64,000 bases of DNA from Herbidospora solisilvae (GCF_009901565.1 NZ_WXEW01000007.1:62001-126000), one strand, 5' to 3'. Shown: positions 40,094 to 49,274, numbered from the stretch's first letter. Program-made: numbers and translations. Notes: a model not told the origin generated them from the sequence alone.

Positions 40094-41197
40094 TCAGCGC
40101 CCCGGGATGACCAGGATGCGGTCGTCGCCGTTCTTGGGGTCGCCGCGGCCGTCGCGGTTGCTCGTGCCGACCCACAACGAGCCGTCGGGCGCCGTCGCGA
40201 CCGACCGCAGGCGGCCGAACTCGCCCTCGTAGAGGGACTCCGGGCGGCCCGCCGCGCCGTCCTGGGTCACCGGGACCTTCCACAGGCGCTCGCCGCGCAG
40301 CGCCGCCGCCCACACCGCGTGGTCGGCGTAGGCCAGGCCCGAGGGGGACGCCTCGTCGGTCGACCACGTCACCAGCGGGTTGACGAACCGGTCGTCGGCG
40401 GCGACGCCCTCGACCTCGGGCCAGCCGTAGTTGCCGCCCGCCCGGATCAGGTTGAGCTCGTCGTAGGTGTTCTGGCCGAACTCGGTGGCGTACATGTTGC
40501 CGCTCTCGTCCCAGGCCAGGCCCTGGACGTTGCGGTGGCCCATGCTCCAGACGAGGGTGCCGAACGGGTTCTCGGGGGCCGGCTTGCCGTCGGGCGTCAT
40601 GCGGAGGATCTTGCCCGCGAGGGAGTCGCGGTCCTGGGACAACCCGCGATCGCCGATCTCGCCGGTGGCGGCGTACAGGAAGCCGTCGGGGCCGAAGGCC
40701 AGGCGGCCGCCGTTGTGGATGCCGCCCTTGGGGATGCCGGTCACGATCGGCTCGGGGTCGGACAGGGCGCCGTTGTAGCGGTAGCGGACGATGCGGTTGT
40801 CCTGGGCCGAGGTGAAGTAGACGAAGATCTGCCGGTCCCGCTCGTACTCGGGGGAGACCGCGATGCCCAGGAGGCCGCCCTCTCCCGACGCGGCCACCCC
40901 GGCGACGGTGCCGACCTCGGTCTTGCGGCCCGACGGGGCCACCTGGACGATCTGGCCCGAGTCGCGTTCGGTCACCAGCGCGTCGCCGGTGGGCAGGAAC
41001 GCGATGGCCCACGGCACCTCCAGGCCCTCGACCAGCGTGCGCGGCCCGTCGGCGGGAGCGGAGGTCTCCGTGGCCGTCGCGGCCAGCGGGGTCGGGGTCA
41101 CGCCCGTGCCCCCTCCGGTCTCCGCCGTGCAGGCGGCGGTGCAGCTCACCGTCAGTGCCGCCGCCAGCGTTAGCAGCCCGGTCCGGCCTACGCCCAT
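40094..41197 (-). CDS. PQQ-type sugar (sorbosone) dehydrogenase-like lipoprotein
   Basis: A 367-aa six-bladed beta-propeller of the soluble glucose/sorbosone dehydrogenase family, likely outside the membrane. The N-terminus (MGVGRTGLLTLAAALTVSC) is a lipoprotein-type signal with candidate lipid-bearing cysteines at 19 and 23; the lipobox is not canonical. The propeller begins at VEGLEVPWAIAFLPTGD. The catalytic base of soluble glucose dehydrogenase corresponds to His in GGIHNGGRLAFGPDG. PQQ use cannot be assured. It matches lppZ, which lies in the same interval (gatB to ilvB) in M. tuberculosis. It is divergent from the next gene, with 40 bp between the starts. Confidence 0.88.
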   Translation of the reverse strand: MGVGRTGLLTLAAALTVSCTAACTAETGGGTGVTPTPLAATATETSAPADGPRTLVEGLEVPWAIAFLPTGDALVTERDSGQIVQVAPSGRKTEVGTVAGVAASGEGGLLGIAVSPEYERDRQIFVYFTSAQDNRIVRYRYNGALSDPEPIVTGIPKGGIHNGGRLAFGPDGFLYAATGEIGDRGLSQDRDSLAGKILRMTPDGKPAPENPFGTLVWSMGHRNVQGLAWDESGNMYATEFGQNTYDELNLIRAGGNYGWPEVEGVAADDRFVNPLVTWSTDEASPSGLAYADHAVWAAALRGERLWKVPVTQDGAAGRPESLYEGEFGRLRSVATAPDGSLWVGTSNRDGRGDPKNGDDRILVIPGR

Positions 41198-41237
41198 CAG
41201 TCACACCCTTCTGTACCGGTCATTAGGGTTATCCCCT

Positions 41238-42149
41238 GTGAAGATCTGGGTGGCCCCGCAGGCCGAGTCCGCTGTCCCGACTGACCTGGCCGACGTCGAA
41301 TACACGCTCTTCGACGGACGCGACCATCCCGAGCCGCCCGGGGCCGAGGACGTCGAGGTGTGGGTTCCCCCGCTCATCCCGGTGCCGGACATCCCCGGGT
41401 TGCTGTCGCGGATGACACGTTTGCGCCTCATCCAGACGGTTACCGCCGGGGTCGAACCCTACCTGCCCCACGTCCCCGATGGCGTGTCGCTGTGCAACGC
41501 CAGGGGCGTCCACGACGCCGGAACCGCCGAGTGGGCGGTCGGCGCGATGATCGCGATGCAGCGCGAGTTCCCCCTCTTCGTGCGCGCCCAGGAGCAGGGC
41601 CGCTGGGCCTACCGGCACACCGGCGTCCTGGCCGACTCCACGGTCCTCATTCTCGGGTACGGCTCCATCGGCGCCGCCCTCGAACGACGGCTCGCCGGGT
41701 TCGAGGTCGAGGTGATCAGGGTGGCCAGGAGCGCCCGCGACGGCGTCCACGCCGAGTCGGAGCTGCCCGATCTGCTGCCCCGGGCCGACGTCGTGGTGCT
41801 GCTGGTCCCGGCCACGGCCGCCACCAAGGGCCTGGTCGACGCCGCGTTCCTGGCCCGGATGAAAGACGGCGCCCTGCTCGTCAACGCCGCCCGCGGGCCC
41901 GTCGTCGACACCGGAGCGCTGCTGGCCGAGCTCGAATCGGGCCGGCTGCGGGCGGCGCTCGACGTCACCGACCCCGAGCCGCTGCCCGAAGACCATCCGC
42001 TCTGGAAGGCGCCCCACCTGCTCATCACCCCTCACGTCGCGGGCAGCACGCCCGCCTCGACCAGGCGCGCTCTCGTCTATGTCGAGGCGCAGCTGCGAAG
42101 GCTGCACGACGGCCGTCCGCTGACCAATATCATCAGCGGGGGCTACTGA
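41238..42149 (+). CDS. D-isomer-specific 2-hydroxyacid dehydrogenase
   Basis: NAD(P)-dependent reductase of 2-keto acids to D-2-hydroxyacids, 303 aa. The Rossmann motif is LGYGSIGAALERRL. The catalytic residues are Arg in NAARGPVVD, Glu in DPEPLPEDHPLW and His in TPHVAGST. The substrate is not evident; it is shorter than SerA and lacks an ACT domain, so it is not the serine enzyme, which is at 52931. The GTG at 41238 stands 8 nt after TAGGGT (41224-41229), a likely leaderless start; the frame is open far upstream but over the divergent gene. Confidence 0.9.
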   Translation: MKIWVAPQAESAVPTDLADVEYTLFDGRDHPEPPGAEDVEVWVPPLIPVPDIPGLLSRMTRLRLIQTVTAGVEPYLPHVPDGVSLCNARGVHDAGTAEWAVGAMIAMQREFPLFVRAQEQGRWAYRHTGVLADSTVLILGYGSIGAALERRLAGFEVEVIRVARSARDGVHAESELPDLLPRADVVVLLVPATAATKGLVDAAFLARMKDGALLVNAARGPVVDTGALLAELESGRLRAALDVTDPEPLPEDHPLWKAPHLLITPHVAGSTPASTRRALVYVEAQLRRLHDGRPLTNIISGGY

Positions 42150-42299
42150 ATCTGGTTCCGGACCGTAGCGAGGCCGTGACCTCGGGTCCGTACCGTGAAT
42201 TCCTGTTTATCAGATCGGTGACGACTGGGCCGATGTCCCCATCAGGGGCGGCACCGGCGCGCAAACTGACGATGTGACCGGAAGTAAAGGGCGACGAGC

Positions 42300-44957
42300 G
42301 TGAACGGCACGCGTGACCCCAGGGTCTCGCTCATCGCCGCTGCCGGGCTCGGCGCGGCGGTCATCGCCGCTGCCCTGATAGCGGGGGGATCGGCCTCCGC
42401 GGTGACGGCGGTGGCGGGCCTGGTGACGGGCCTGCTCGCGGCGGTCTCGCTGGTGGTGGCCTCAGGCCGGATCATCTTGGGCGAGCGTGACACGAGCGAC
42501 CGCCGCGAGGCCGTGGGCTGGCGCTGGCTGGCCGGCGGCGCGCTGACCTGGCTGGCCGGGATCGGGGTGCGGCCGGTGGCCGAGGGCACCGCCTTCGTGC
42601 TCACCTTCGCCGACCTGATGCTGCTGGTCGGGGCGCTGCTGCTGATGATCGGCTGCTGGCTGACCTCGCTGCCGCCGCCGCAGAGCCGTGGCCTGTTCCG
42701 CCAGATCAGCGACGGTTACCTGTCGGCCGCCTCCCTGTTCGCCATCACCTGGGCGCTGCTGCTCGCGCCGATGTTCGCCAAGGCCGAGGAGCCGGGCGCC
42801 TTCTACACGACCCTCGCGCTGCCCCTGCTGTGCCTGCTGGCGACCTGCGCGGCGGCCCCGTTCGTCGCGGTCTCCCGGGCCGCCAACCGGGCGGTCGGGC
42901 TGGCCGGGCTCGGCGTGCTGTTCGCGGTCACCGTGGCCGAACTGGCCACCGCCGTCTCCCGCCTCAACGGCGTCGACCCGGTGATACCCGCCGGGCTCGT
43001 CGCCCCCCTGGGATTCCTCGCCCTGGCCGTCGCTCCGTGGATCGAGGAGGCCGGACGCCGCCGGGTGCCCTCGGATCAGCGCAACGCCGCGACGCCTCCC
43101 GTCGTGGTCACCGTCACCCCCTACGCGCTCGTGCTCGCGGCCGTGGTCGTGGTGGCCGTGAAGGCCGTCGGCGCCACCGGCGACGTGCTCATGCCGGTCG
43201 TCACGGTGTCGGCCGTGGCCGTGCTGCTGGCCCGGTTGCTGATCGTCATGCTCTCGGCCGACGGCATGCGGCGGCAGATGGTCGTGAGCGAGCGGCAACT
43301 CCGGCAGCTCGCCGAGAACACCGGTGACGTCGTGCTGATGGTCGACCTCGAAGGGGTCGTACAGGAGATCAGCGACGGCGTCGAGACCACCTACGGCTAC
43401 GCGCCCGCGAGCCTGCTCGGCCAGCCGATCGTCGACTACGTCCACCCTGAGGACGTGCCCGTCATCCAGGCGCTGCTGCGCCAGCTCGCCGAAGACGACG
43501 GCAACATCGAGCGCTACGGCACCTGCCGGCTGGCCTGCCGGGTCCGCGCCGCCGACGGCACCTGGCGGCCCACCGAGTCGGTGGCGACCCGCGACGTCCG
43601 CCGCGAAGACCTGATCCTGGTGACCACCCGCGACGTGTCCGACCAGGTGGCGCTGCGCAACCAGGTCACCCACCTGACCTTCCACGACGGCGTGACCGGG
43701 CTGCCCAACCGGGCCTACTTCGAGGAGCGCACCCGCGAGGTGCTCGCCCGCTCGGCCGGCACCGCCGTGATCTTCCTCGACCTCGACGGCTTCACCGGCG
43801 TCAACGACTCCGTCGGCCACGCCAGCGGCGACTACCTGCTCGGCCAGGCCGCCCGGCGGCTGCGCCAGGCCCTGCGGGCCGACGACACGCTCGCCCGGTG
43901 GGGCGGCGACGAGTTCGCCGTGCTGCTGGAGGCCGGAGTCGACGCCCAGATGGTCGTCGACCTGGCCGAACGGCTGGTCCGGGCGGTCTCCCAGGAGCCG
44001 TTCCGAGTCGCCGACCGCGACATCGCGTTGACCGCGTCGGTCGGGGTGGCCTTCACCGAAGACGACACCTCGGCCGCCGACCTGCTCCGCAACGCCGACG
44101 TGGCCATGGCCCGCGCCAAGGGCCTGGGCGGACGCCGGGTCGAGGTCTTCGCGGCCCACATGCACGCCGAGGCCGTACGCCGCCTCGAAACCGCCGCCGA
44201 CCTCCAGCGCGCCCTGCTCGACCAGCAGTTCGCGATCGAATACCAGCCCGTGGTCGACCTGGCCACCTCGCGCGTCACCGCCGTCGAGGCGCTGGTGCGC
44301 TGGTGCCGGGGGAGCGGCGTGTTCACCCCGCCCGAGCAGTTCCTCGGCACCGCCGAGGACACCGGCCTGATCGTGCCGCTGAGCGAGTGGATCCTGCGCG
44401 AGGCCTGCCGCGAGGTCGCCGAATGGCGCGCGGCCAACTGGGACATCGGCCTGTCGGTCAACCTGTCGAAGCGCCAGATCATGGCGGCCGGCTTCGTCGA
44501 GACGGTGTCGGAGGCCCTGTCCGACAGCGGCCTGCCCCCGAGCGCCCTCACCCTCGAGGTGATCGAGGAGATGCTGGTCGAAGACGCCGAAGACACCATC
44601 GGCAAACTGTCGGACCTCCGCGCGCTCGGCGTCCGTCTGGCGATCGACGACTTCGGCACGGGCTACGCCTCCCTGGCCCTGCTCCGGCAGCTCCCGGTCG
44701 ACATCATCAAGATCGACCCCTCCTTCGTCAGCGGCCTGGGCCGCGATGAGACCCTCAGCCTCCTGACCCGCACGATCGTGCGCCTGGGCCACGACCTCGG
44801 CCTGATCGTGGTGGCCGAGGGCATCGAGCGCCCCGAGCAGCTCGACCTGCTGCGCGAGATGGGCTGCAGCCGGGGCCAGGGCTACCTGGTGGGCCGCCCG
44901 ATGGCCGCCCAGGGCGTGAGCTCTTTGATCCGCACCAGCCTGACGGCCTCGGCCTGA
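42300..44957 (+). CDS. Membrane PAS-GGDEF-EAL protein 2
   Basis: An 885-aa c-di-GMP enzyme. Eight to ten hydrophobic segments (~10-320) precede a PAS domain (~330-445, LAENTGDVVLMVDLEG, YGYAPASLLGQP), then GGDEF (~455-615, RWGGDEFAVLL intact) and EAL (~625-875: VEALVRW, NLSKRQ, LEVIEEM, DDFGTGYASL, KIDPSF, AEGIE). Both active sites look complete. The PAS module, absent from the protein at 30349, suggests redox, light or ligand sensing. The GTG at 42300 follows an AAAGGG stretch. An 8-bp inverted repeat starts 9 nt after its stop and may end its transcript or control ilvB. Confidence 0.93.
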   Translation: MNGTRDPRVSLIAAAGLGAAVIAAALIAGGSASAVTAVAGLVTGLLAAVSLVVASGRIILGERDTSDRREAVGWRWLAGGALTWLAGIGVRPVAEGTAFVLTFADLMLLVGALLLMIGCWLTSLPPPQSRGLFRQISDGYLSAASLFAITWALLLAPMFAKAEEPGAFYTTLALPLLCLLATCAAAPFVAVSRAANRAVGLAGLGVLFAVTVAELATAVSRLNGVDPVIPAGLVAPLGFLALAVAPWIEEAGRRRVPSDQRNAATPPVVVTVTPYALVLAAVVVVAVKAVGATGDVLMPVVTVSAVAVLLARLLIVMLSADGMRRQMVVSERQLRQLAENTGDVVLMVDLEGVVQEISDGVETTYGYAPASLLGQPIVDYVHPEDVPVIQALLRQLAEDDGNIERYGTCRLACRVRAADGTWRPTESVATRDVRREDLILVTTRDVSDQVALRNQVTHLTFHDGVTGLPNRAYFEERTREVLARSAGTAVIFLDLDGFTGVNDSVGHASGDYLLGQAARRLRQALRADDTLARWGGDEFAVLLEAGVDAQMVVDLAERLVRAVSQEPFRVADRDIALTASVGVAFTEDDTSAADLLRNADVAMARAKGLGGRRVEVFAAHMHAEAVRRLETAADLQRALLDQQFAIEYQPVVDLATSRVTAVEALVRWCRGSGVFTPPEQFLGTAEDTGLIVPLSEWILREACREVAEWRAANWDIGLSVNLSKRQIMAAGFVETVSEALSDSGLPPSALTLEVIEEMLVEDAEDTIGKLSDLRALGVRLAIDDFGTGYASLALLRQLPVDIIKIDPSFVSGLGRDETLSLLTRTIVRLGHDLGLIVVAEGIERPEQLDLLREMGCSRGQGYLVGRPMAAQGVSSLIRTSLTASA

Positions 44958-44965
44958 CACGGCCG

Positions 44966-44986
44966 ACGTCTCATTTCGTGAGACGT
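44966..44986. promoter_or_regulatory. Inverted repeat upstream of ilvB, candidate operator
   Basis: ACGTCTCA-TTTCG-TGAGACGT is a perfect 8-bp inverted repeat ~50 nt before the leader peptide. The core CGTCTCA-N5-TGAGA recurs with identical spacing upstream of the leuB leader (54571-54587), which favours an operator over a terminator. It could alternatively be a hairpin ending the preceding gene. Confidence 0.5.
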
Positions 44987-45036
44987 GCGTCCCACAGGAT
45001 TTGACGACTGCCCGTTTCATCGGACAAGGTGGGTCC

Positions 45037-45084
45037 ATGCATCGCGGTGGGATCCTCCTCGTAGTACTTCGCAGGCGCGCCTGA
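45037..45084 (+). CDS. ilvB attenuator leader peptide ([15 protein letters not shown])
   Basis: A 15-codon reading frame with ATC CTC CTC GTA GTA CTT in a row, encoding Ile-Leu-Leu-Val-Val-Leu. AAGG lies 7 nt before the ATG. It precedes a terminator by 25 nt and ilvB by 100 nt. This is the arrangement of branched-chain amino acid attenuation: a ribosome stalled at these codons when charged tRNA is scarce changes the downstream RNA fold. The GTA and CTT codons are rare in this GC-rich genome, which should sharpen the response. Confidence 0.85.
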   Translation: MHRGGILLVVLRRRA

Positions 45085-45109
45085 CGAAGTCCGAAGTCCT
45101 GCGCGCGCC

Positions 45110-45144
45110 GCCCCAGTCCCGCTTCAGCGGATGGGGCATTTTTT
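45110..45144 (+). terminator. ilvB attenuator terminator
   Basis: GCCCCAGTCCCGC (45110-45122), loop TTCA, GCGGATGGGGC (45127-45137), then six T's (45139-45144). An alternative fold pairs GGCGCGC (45074-45080, inside the leader frame) with GCGCGCC (45103-45109), next to the terminator's left arm. Terminator and leader together form a classical attenuator. Confidence 0.88.
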
Positions 45145-45184
45145 ATGCCGGAACACGCCCAGCTCAGCCTCAAGGAACGAGCCG

Positions 45185-46921
45185 ATGACCGAACAGATGA
45201 CAGGTGCTCAGGCCCTCGTGCGGGCCCTGGAGCAGGTCGGGGTCGACACCGTGTTCGGGATCCCCGGCGGTGCGATCCTCCCCGCCTACGATCCCCTCTA
45301 CGACTCCAAGAAGGTCCGGCACGTGCTCGTGCGTCACGAGCAGGGCGCCGGGCACGCCGCCGAGGGCTATGCCCAGGCCACCGGGCGGGTCGGTGTCTGC
45401 ATGGCGACCTCGGGTCCCGGCGCCACCAACCTGGTGACCCCGATCGCCGACGCCTACATGGACTCGGTGCCGATCGTGGCGATCACGGGCCAGGTCGCGT
45501 CGGCCGCCATCGGCACCGACGCCTTCCAGGAGGCCGACATCTCCGGCATCACGATGCCGATCACCAAGCACAACTTCCTCGTCACCGACGCCGCCGACAT
45601 CCCCCGCACGATCGTCGAGGCCTTCCACATCGCGGCGAGCGGGCGTCCCGGCCCGGTCCTCGTCGACATCTCCAAGGACGCGCTCCAGGCGACCACCACG
45701 TTCACCTGGCCCGTCCAGATGCAGCTTCCGGGCTACCGCCCGGTCACCCGCCCGCATTCCAAGCAGATCAGGGAGGCGGCCCGGCTCATCGCCGAGGCCA
45801 AGCGCCCGGTCCTGTACGTCGGCGGAGGCGTCCACAAGGCGCAGGCGTCGGCGGAGCTGTTCGAACTGGCCGAGCTGACCGGCATCCCGGTCATCACGAC
45901 CCTGATGGCCCGGGGCACCTTCCCCGACAGCCACCGGCAGCACCTCGGAATGCCCGGCATGCACGGCACGGTCGCGGCGGTCGGCGCGCTCCAGCGCAGT
46001 GATCTCATCATCGCGCTGGGCGCCCGCTTCGACGACCGGGTCACCGGCCGGCTCGACACCTTCGCCCCGTACGCGAAGGTCGTCCACGCCGACATCGACC
46101 CGGCCGAGATCTCCAAGAACCGCCACGCCGACGTGCCGATCGTCGGTGACTGCAAGGAGGTCATCGCCGACCTGGTCGCGGCGATCAAGGCCGGTTCCGT
46201 GCGCGGCGACTACACCGAATGGTGGCGCCACCTCGACGCCTACCGCGAGACCTACGCCCTCGGCTACGAGACCTACGAGGACGGCTCGCTCGCGCCGCAG
46301 TACATCATGGAGCGCATCGGCGCCCTGGTCGGGCCCGACGCGATCTACACGGCGGGCGTCGGCCAGCACCAGATGTGGGCCTCGCAGTTCATCGGCTACG
46401 AGAAGCCGGGCTCGTTCATCAACTCCGGCGGCGCGGGCACGATGGGCTTCGCCGTCCCGGCCGCGATGGGCGCCAAGATGGGCCGTCCCGACAAGGACGT
46501 GTGGGCCATCGACGGCGACGGCTGCTTCCAGATGACCAACCAGGAGCTCGCGACCTGCGCGCTCGAAGGCGTCCCGATCAAGGTCGCGGTCATCAACAAC
46601 GGCAACCTCGGCATGGTGCGCCAGTGGCAGACGCTCTTCTACGAGGAGCGCTACAGCAACACCGACCTCCAGTCGGCCCGCCGCATCCCTGACTTCGTCA
46701 AGCTGGCCGAGGCCTACGGCTGCGTCGGCCTGCGCTGCGAGCGGCCGGAGGACGTCGACGACACCATCCGCAAGGCGATGGAGATCACCGACATGCCCGT
46801 CGTGATCGACTTCGTGGTGCACCAGGACGCCATGGTCTGGCCGATGGTCGCCGCCGGCACCAGCAACGACGACATCAAGTACGCCCGTGACATGGCGCCG
46901 AAGTGGGAGCACGAAGACTGA
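45185..46921 (+). CDS. ilvB: Acetolactate synthase large subunit
   Basis: Thiamine-diphosphate enzyme condensing pyruvate with pyruvate or 2-ketobutyrate, the first common step to Val, Leu and Ile. The protein has 578 aa. The catalytic Glu52 is in [15 protein letters not shown]; the ThDP motif is [15 protein letters not shown]...[15 protein letters not shown] and quinone-binding regions are typical. The ATG at 45185 ([15 protein letters not shown]) has AAGGAA 8 nt upstream. ilvN overlaps its stop. Expression should be set by the attenuator upstream and by feedback through IlvN. Confidence 0.98.
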   Translation: MTEQMTGAQALVRALEQVGVDTVFGIPGGAILPAYDPLYDSKKVRHVLVRHEQGAGHAAEGYAQATGRVGVCMATSGPGATNLVTPIADAYMDSVPIVAITGQVASAAIGTDAFQEADISGITMPITKHNFLVTDAADIPRTIVEAFHIAASGRPGPVLVDISKDALQATTTFTWPVQMQLPGYRPVTRPHSKQIREAARLIAEAKRPVLYVGGGVHKAQASAELFELAELTGIPVITTLMARGTFPDSHRQHLGMPGMHGTVAAVGALQRSDLIIALGARFDDRVTGRLDTFAPYAKVVHADIDPAEISKNRHADVPIVGDCKEVIADLVAAIKAGSVRGDYTEWWRHLDAYRETYALGYETYEDGSLAPQYIMERIGALVGPDAIYTAGVGQHQMWASQFIGYEKPGSFINSGGAGTMGFAVPAAMGAKMGRPDKDVWAIDGDGCFQMTNQELATCALEGVPIKVAVINNGNLGMVRQWQTLFYEERYSNTDLQSARRIPDFVKLAEAYGCVGLRCERPEDVDDTIRKAMEITDMPVVIDFVVHQDAMVWPMVAAGTSNDDIKYARDMAPKWEHED

Positions 46922-47445
46922 TGAGCAGGCACACCCTGTCCGTTCTGGTCGAGAACAAGCCTGGCGTGCTCGCCCGGGTCTCGGCCCTGTTCAGCCGCCG
47001 CGGATTCAACATCGACTCGCTCGCGGTCGGTCCGACGGAACACGCCGACGTCTCCCGCATGACGATCGTCGTGAACGTCGAGGACCTGCCGCTGGAGCAG
47101 GTCACCAAGCAGCTCAACAAGCTGGTGAACGTCCTCAAGATCGTCGAGCTCGACACCGCCCAGTCGGTGCAGCGCGAACTCATGCTGATCAAGGTGCGGG
47201 CCGACGCCGACTCGCGCAGCCACGTCCTGGAACTGGTCAACCTGTTCCGGGCCCGCTGCGTCGACGTCGCCCCCGACGCGGTCACCATCGAGGTCACCGG
47301 TACGGTCGACAAGCTGGAGGCGTTCGTGCGCGTCCTTGAGCCGTTCGGCATCAAGGAACTCGTGCAGTCGGGCATGGTGGCCATCGGCCGCGGTGCCCGG
47401 TCGATCACCGACCGCTCGCTCCGGGCCCTGGACCGGACCGCTTAA
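46921..47445 (+). CDS. ilvN: Acetolactate synthase small (regulatory) subunit
   Basis: Binds valine and confers feedback inhibition on IlvB. The protein has 174 aa: an N-terminal ACT domain ([30 protein letters not shown]) and a C-terminal ALS_ss_C domain. The ATG overlaps the ilvB stop (TGATG), so the subunits are made in a coupled way. ilvC follows after 23 nt. Confidence 0.97.
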   Translation: MSRHTLSVLVENKPGVLARVSALFSRRGFNIDSLAVGPTEHADVSRMTIVVNVEDLPLEQVTKQLNKLVNVLKIVELDTAQSVQRELMLIKVRADADSRSHVLELVNLFRARCVDVAPDAVTIEVTGTVDKLEAFVRVLEPFGIKELVQSGMVAIGRGARSITDRSLRALDRTA

Positions 47446-47468
47446 GAAACCCTGAAAGGTTTATCGAA

Positions 47469-48467
47469 GTGACTGAGATCTACTACGACAACGACGCCGA
47501 CCTGTCGATCATCCAGGGCCGCCACGTCGCCGTCCTGGGCTACGGCAGCCAGGGCCACGCGCACGCCCTGAGCCTGCGCGACTCCGGCGTCGACGTCCGC
47601 GTCGGACTCCCCGAGGGCTCCAAGAGCCGGGAGAAGGTCGAGGCCGACGGCCTGCGGGTGCTCAGCCCGTCCGAAGCGGTCGAAGAGGCCGACCTGACCA
47701 TGATCCTCGCGCCCGACCACATCCAGCGCCACCTCTACGCCGAGCACGTCGCGCCGAACCTGGTCGAGGGCGACGCCCTGTTCTTCGGCCACGGCCTCAA
47801 CATCCGTTACGGCCTCATCGAGGCCCCCGCGGGCGTGGACGTCGCCATGGTCGCCCCGAAGGGCCCGGGCCACCTGGTCCGCCGCCAGTACGCGGCCGGC
47901 CGCGGCGTGCCCTGCCTGGTAGCCGTCGAGAAGGACGCCACCGGCAACGCCTGGCCGCTCGCGCTGTCGTACGCGAAGGGCATCGGCGGCACCCGCGCCG
48001 GCGCGCTCAAGACCACCTTCACCGAGGAGACCGAGACCGACCTGTTCGGCGAGCAGGCCGTGCTCTGCGGCGGCGTGTCCGAGCTCATCAAGGCGGGCTT
48101 CGAGACCCTGATCGAGGCCGGCTACCAGCCGGAGGTCGCCTACTTCGAGTGCCTCCACGAGATGAAGCTGATCGTCGACCTCATGTACGAGGGCGGCATC
48201 CACAAGATGTACTGGTCGGTCTCCGACACCGCCGAGTACGGCGGCTACAGCCGCGGCCCGCGCCTCATCAACGACGAGACCAAGAAGGAGATGCGCCGCA
48301 TCCTCGACGAGGTCCAGTCGGGCGAGTTCGCCCGCGAGCTCGTGGCCGAGTTCGACGGCGGCCAGAAGCGCTTCCAGCAGTACCGCGACGAACTGGCCGA
48401 GCACCCGATCGAGAAGACCGGCGCCAAGCTCCGCCCGATGATGAGCTGGCTCCAGAACCAGGCGTAG
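47469..48467 (+). CDS. ilvC: Ketol-acid reductoisomerase (class I)
   Basis: Mg- and NADPH-dependent isomerisation and reduction of acetolactate in the valine/leucine/isoleucine pathway. The protein has 332 aa, the short class I form. The Rossmann loop is [17 protein letters not shown], and the metal-binding C-terminal knot includes [22 protein letters not shown] and SDTAEYGGY. The start is a GTG at 47469 with GAAAGG upstream. The structured repeat A2 begins on the base after its stop codon, so the operon probably ends there. Confidence 0.97.
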   Translation: MTEIYYDNDADLSIIQGRHVAVLGYGSQGHAHALSLRDSGVDVRVGLPEGSKSREKVEADGLRVLSPSEAVEEADLTMILAPDHIQRHLYAEHVAPNLVEGDALFFGHGLNIRYGLIEAPAGVDVAMVAPKGPGHLVRRQYAAGRGVPCLVAVEKDATGNAWPLALSYAKGIGGTRAGALKTTFTEETETDLFGEQAVLCGGVSELIKAGFETLIEAGYQPEVAYFECLHEMKLIVDLMYEGGIHKMYWSVSDTAEYGGYSRGPRLINDETKKEMRRILDEVQSGEFARELVAEFDGGQKRFQQYRDELAEHPIEKTGAKLRPMMSWLQNQA

Positions 48468-48584
48468 TTTGACTGCGCGTGCTCCGCACGCGCGGTTCGG
48501 CCGCTTTCAGCCGGTGTCTTCCTTCGTCACTACGGTTCGCTTCGCTCTCCTGCGTTCCTCAGTCCAGACACCGGCGCGGCCGAA
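48468..48584 (+). repeat. Structured intergenic repeat family A, copy 2
   Basis: Begins TTTGACT immediately after the ilvC stop. Hairpin 1 is GCGCGTGC-TCC-GCACGCGC (48475-48493). After 17 nt comes hairpin 2: CCGGTGTCT (48511-48519), a 46-nt loop, AGACACCGG (48566-48574). An extra outer pairing TTCGGCCG (48496-48503) / CGGCCGAA (48577-48584) is found only in this copy. Short frames through it encode peptides such as CLPSSLRFASLSC, also readable in copy 1, which I take to be spurious. Confidence 0.92.
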
Positions 48585-48599
48585 CGGGCCTGACGACTG

Positions 48600-48634
48600 A
48601 ACCCGGTCCCTTTCACCAAGGGGCCGGGTTTTGT
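48600..48634 (+). terminator. Intrinsic terminator downstream of ilvC
   Basis: AACCCGG (48600-48606) pairs with CCGGGTT (48624-48630), with inner CCC/GGG pairing, followed by TTTTG. It follows repeat A2 and should stop any read-through from ilvBNC. Confidence 0.75.
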
Positions 48635-48660
48635 CGTTGGCCATGGTCGAAGGAGGTCGT

Positions 48661-48711
48661 GTGACCGGCCAGGCGAAGGCATGGCGAAAAGATGAGGCCC
48701 GGCTCCCTTGA
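48661..48711 (+). CDS. Possible 16-codon peptide with strong ribosome site
   Basis: GTG at 48661 is preceded 4 nt away by GAAGGAGG, one of the best ribosome sites in the window, and opens a frame encoding MTGQAKAWRKDEARLP. The frame ends inside the next hairpin (48695-48729). No gene follows on this strand. It may be a remnant, a regulatory peptide or chance; nothing identifies it. Confidence 0.25.
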   Translation: MTGQAKAWRKDEARLP

Positions 48712-48729
48712 TCAGGGGGAGCCGGGCCT
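48695..48729 (-). terminator. Terminator of the FHA gene
   Basis: Perfect 13-bp stem AGGCCCGGCTCCC (48695-48707) / GGGAGCCGGGCCT (48717-48729). On the minus strand it lies 9 nt after the FHA stop and is followed by CATCTTTTC. It may work in both directions. Confidence 0.75.
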
Positions 48730-48737
48730 TGTCGCGA

Positions 48738-49274
48738 TCAAAGGGGGACCGACACCAGGAAGGCGCAGTCGCCGAAGCTGATCTCGTCACCGTTGCGGAC
48801 TCGGGCCGGGCCCACCAGGCGCCACCCGTTCAGGCGGGTGCCGTTCAGTGAGCCCAGGTCGACCAGCAGCCAGTGGTCTTCTTCTCGTCGCAGTTCCGCG
48901 TGGATCCGCGAGACGGTCAGGTCGGCCAGCACCAGGTCGCAGGCTGAGCCGCGCCCCACGACGTACCGGATCCGCGTGTCGGCCGGCAATGCGAGGCGGG
49001 GGAGCTTGGGGCGGCGCCAGGCCGCCCGGAGACGGGTGCTGAAGTCGGACACCGAGCCGACGAGGTCGGTGGCCCGCCGCCGGAACCTGCCCCGCTGGGG
49101 CAGGTCGGCGACGAGTTGTTCGAGCTCTGCGGCGCTGCGGGCGCGCAGGGCCTGGTCGACCCTGCCGACGAACGTCTCCATGGAAAGGTGGCCTTCGGCC
49201 GCCCGTTCACGTAGCTCGTTGAGCGCACGCTCGCGGTCCTCGTCAGAGGCGCGCACGTGTGGCTCGGAGCTCAT
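48738..49274 (-). CDS. DUF1707-FHA domain protein
   Basis: A 178-aa soluble protein. The N-terminal ~55 residues match DUF1707 (ASDEDRERALNELRERAAEGHLS...), a helical module of actinobacteria with unknown function. The C-terminal FHA domain (~105-175) shows YVVGRGSACDLVLADLTVSRIHAEL and GSLNGTRLNG, with the Gly-Arg, Ser-Arg-His and Asn-Gly residues that bind phosphothreonine. It should recognise a protein phosphorylated by a Ser/Thr kinase; three kinases are encoded at 12.5-18 kb, but no direct link is shown. The ATG at 49274 is the first Met of the module. Convergent with ilvBNC. Confidence 0.9.
   Translation of the reverse strand: MSSEPHVRASDEDRERALNELRERAAEGHLSMETFVGRVDQALRARSAAELEQLVADLPQRGRFRRRATDLVGSVSDFSTRLRAAWRRPKLPRLALPADTRIRYVVGRGSACDLVLADLTVSRIHAELRREEDHWLLVDLGSLNGTRLNGWRLVGPARVRNGDEISFGDCAFLVSVPL

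Noticed and set aside
38262-41204. 980-codon minus-strand frame
   Set aside because: It runs antisense to the VanW gene and out of frame over the dehydrogenase lipoprotein; composition is Arg/Gly/Pro-rich with no domain.
44966-44986. Calling the ACGTCTCA/TGAGACGT repeat a simple terminator of the GGDEF-EAL gene
   Set aside because: There is no T-run, and the core recurs with identical spacing before the leuB leader, which a terminator would not explain.
42462-45173. 903-codon minus-strand frame opposite the second GGDEF-EAL gene
   Set aside because: The plus strand carries intact PAS, GGDEF and EAL motifs. The antisense frame also crosses the ilvB attenuator.
48479-48664. 61-codon frame beginning MLRTRGSAAF and its look-alike on the minus strand at 21546
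   Set aside because: Both are translations of repeat family A. Similarity comes from the repeat, not from a protein family.
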